6,743 nucleotides of DNA. It comes from an uncultured Verrucomicrobiota bacterium. Lineage in GTDB: Bacteria > Verrucomicrobiota > Kiritimatiellia > RFP12 > UBA1067. Both the position numbers and the translations under genes were made by a program. Below, in pieces: positions 6,695-6,743 of this stretch (positions are counted from its first letter, which is position 1; every line of letters begins with the position of its first letter). The DNA lies in contig CAMPAF010000169.1 in assembly GCA_946631535.1 (NCBI GenBank), positions 1 to 6,743 of the forward strand. The letters run 5' to 3'. The notes under the pieces were generated by a model. It was not told the origin of the DNA. It did no database searches and saw only the letters and a list, made by a program, of their open reading frames with translations.

Positions 6695-6712
6695 CCGGTC
6701 ACCGGATGATGA
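6695..6712 (-). repeat. Copy B of the 18-bp direct repeat, spanning the stop codon of the rightmost gene
   Basis: It matches the copy at 1789-1806 at 16 of 18 positions, in the same orientation. It covers the last codons (ATC ATC CGG) and TGA of the partial gene. A 6-bp inverted repeat (cggtca at 6696-6701, tgaccg at 6710-6715) overlaps it, with no T run that would make it a terminator. Confidence 0.35.
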
Positions 6713-6743
6713 CCGTGCAGCCCGAGTGTTTCGAGACGAGCAG
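6699..6743 (-). CDS. 3' end of an unidentified gene entering from the right edge
   Basis: The minus strand reads fourteen codons, ending KHSGCTVIIR, then TGA at 6699-6701. The composition (hydrophobic, beta-strand-like, GC at third positions) suits the C terminus of a secreted glycosidase with a beta-sandwich tail, and the gene would be co-oriented with the others. With so few residues no family can be named, and it could be a chance open frame. Confidence 0.35.
   Translation of the reverse strand: MLVSKHSGCTVIIR

Larger units (their letters stand above)
6476..6698. other. Intergenic region: promoter and dyad-rich segment
   Basis: No convincing gene is seen in these 223 bp. The half next to the ATPase (to about 6609) is AT-rich and holds the promoter and motif cluster described separately. 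Smaller dyads are also present: GCGA-TTTT-TCGC at 6557-6568, and ttttccgcg at 6612-6620 facing cgcgaaaa at 6629-6636 with one unpaired C. In the remaining part (6637-6698) I see no convincing terminator with a T run for the gene to the right. Confidence 0.6.

Noticed and set aside
6671..6715. Rho-independent terminator after the right-hand gene
   Set aside because: The 6-bp stem overlaps the stop codon and is not followed by a T run on the minus strand.

Overview
The window is a GC-rich bacterial segment in which every supported gene lies on the minus strand. Read in transcription order (from high to low coordinates) it holds: the last codons of an unidentified gene; a gap of about 220 bp with a promoter and an unusual cluster of inverted repeats; a solitary ATPase of the ATPase_2/DUF234 type; a short secreted remnant of a GH27 glycosidase; a full-length secreted GH2 glycosidase; and a secreted GH127 beta-L-arabinofuranosidase that runs off the left edge.

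The three glycosidase genes have signal peptides, clear Shine-Dalgarno sequences 6-7 nt before their starts, and short gaps (26 and 51 bp). They look like one polysaccharide- or glycoprotein-degrading operon. GH127 enzymes release beta-linked L-arabinofuranose, GH27 enzymes usually release alpha-galactose, and this GH2 is of the beta-mannosidase type. That mix suggests use of plant cell-wall material. However, the GH27 gene has lost its catalytic barrel, so the pathway may be decaying or reorganised here.

No SusC/SusD-like genes are visible. High GC, signal peptides and close packing of GH2/GH27/GH127 genes would suit a gut or environmental member of the PVC group (Kiritimatiellota, Verrucomicrobiota, Lentisphaerota). 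This placement is an impression, not shown by any marker gene.

The ATPase gene looks less GC-rich than its neighbours. It has its own extended -10 promoter, and four copies of a CCCCAAATC-type motif in alternating orientation begin at that promoter and extend upstream. Its stop codon lies 20 bp before the preferred GH27-remnant start, so its transcript may continue into the glycosidase genes. The large open frames on the plus strand and in the other minus frames are byproducts of high third-position GC and are not annotated.
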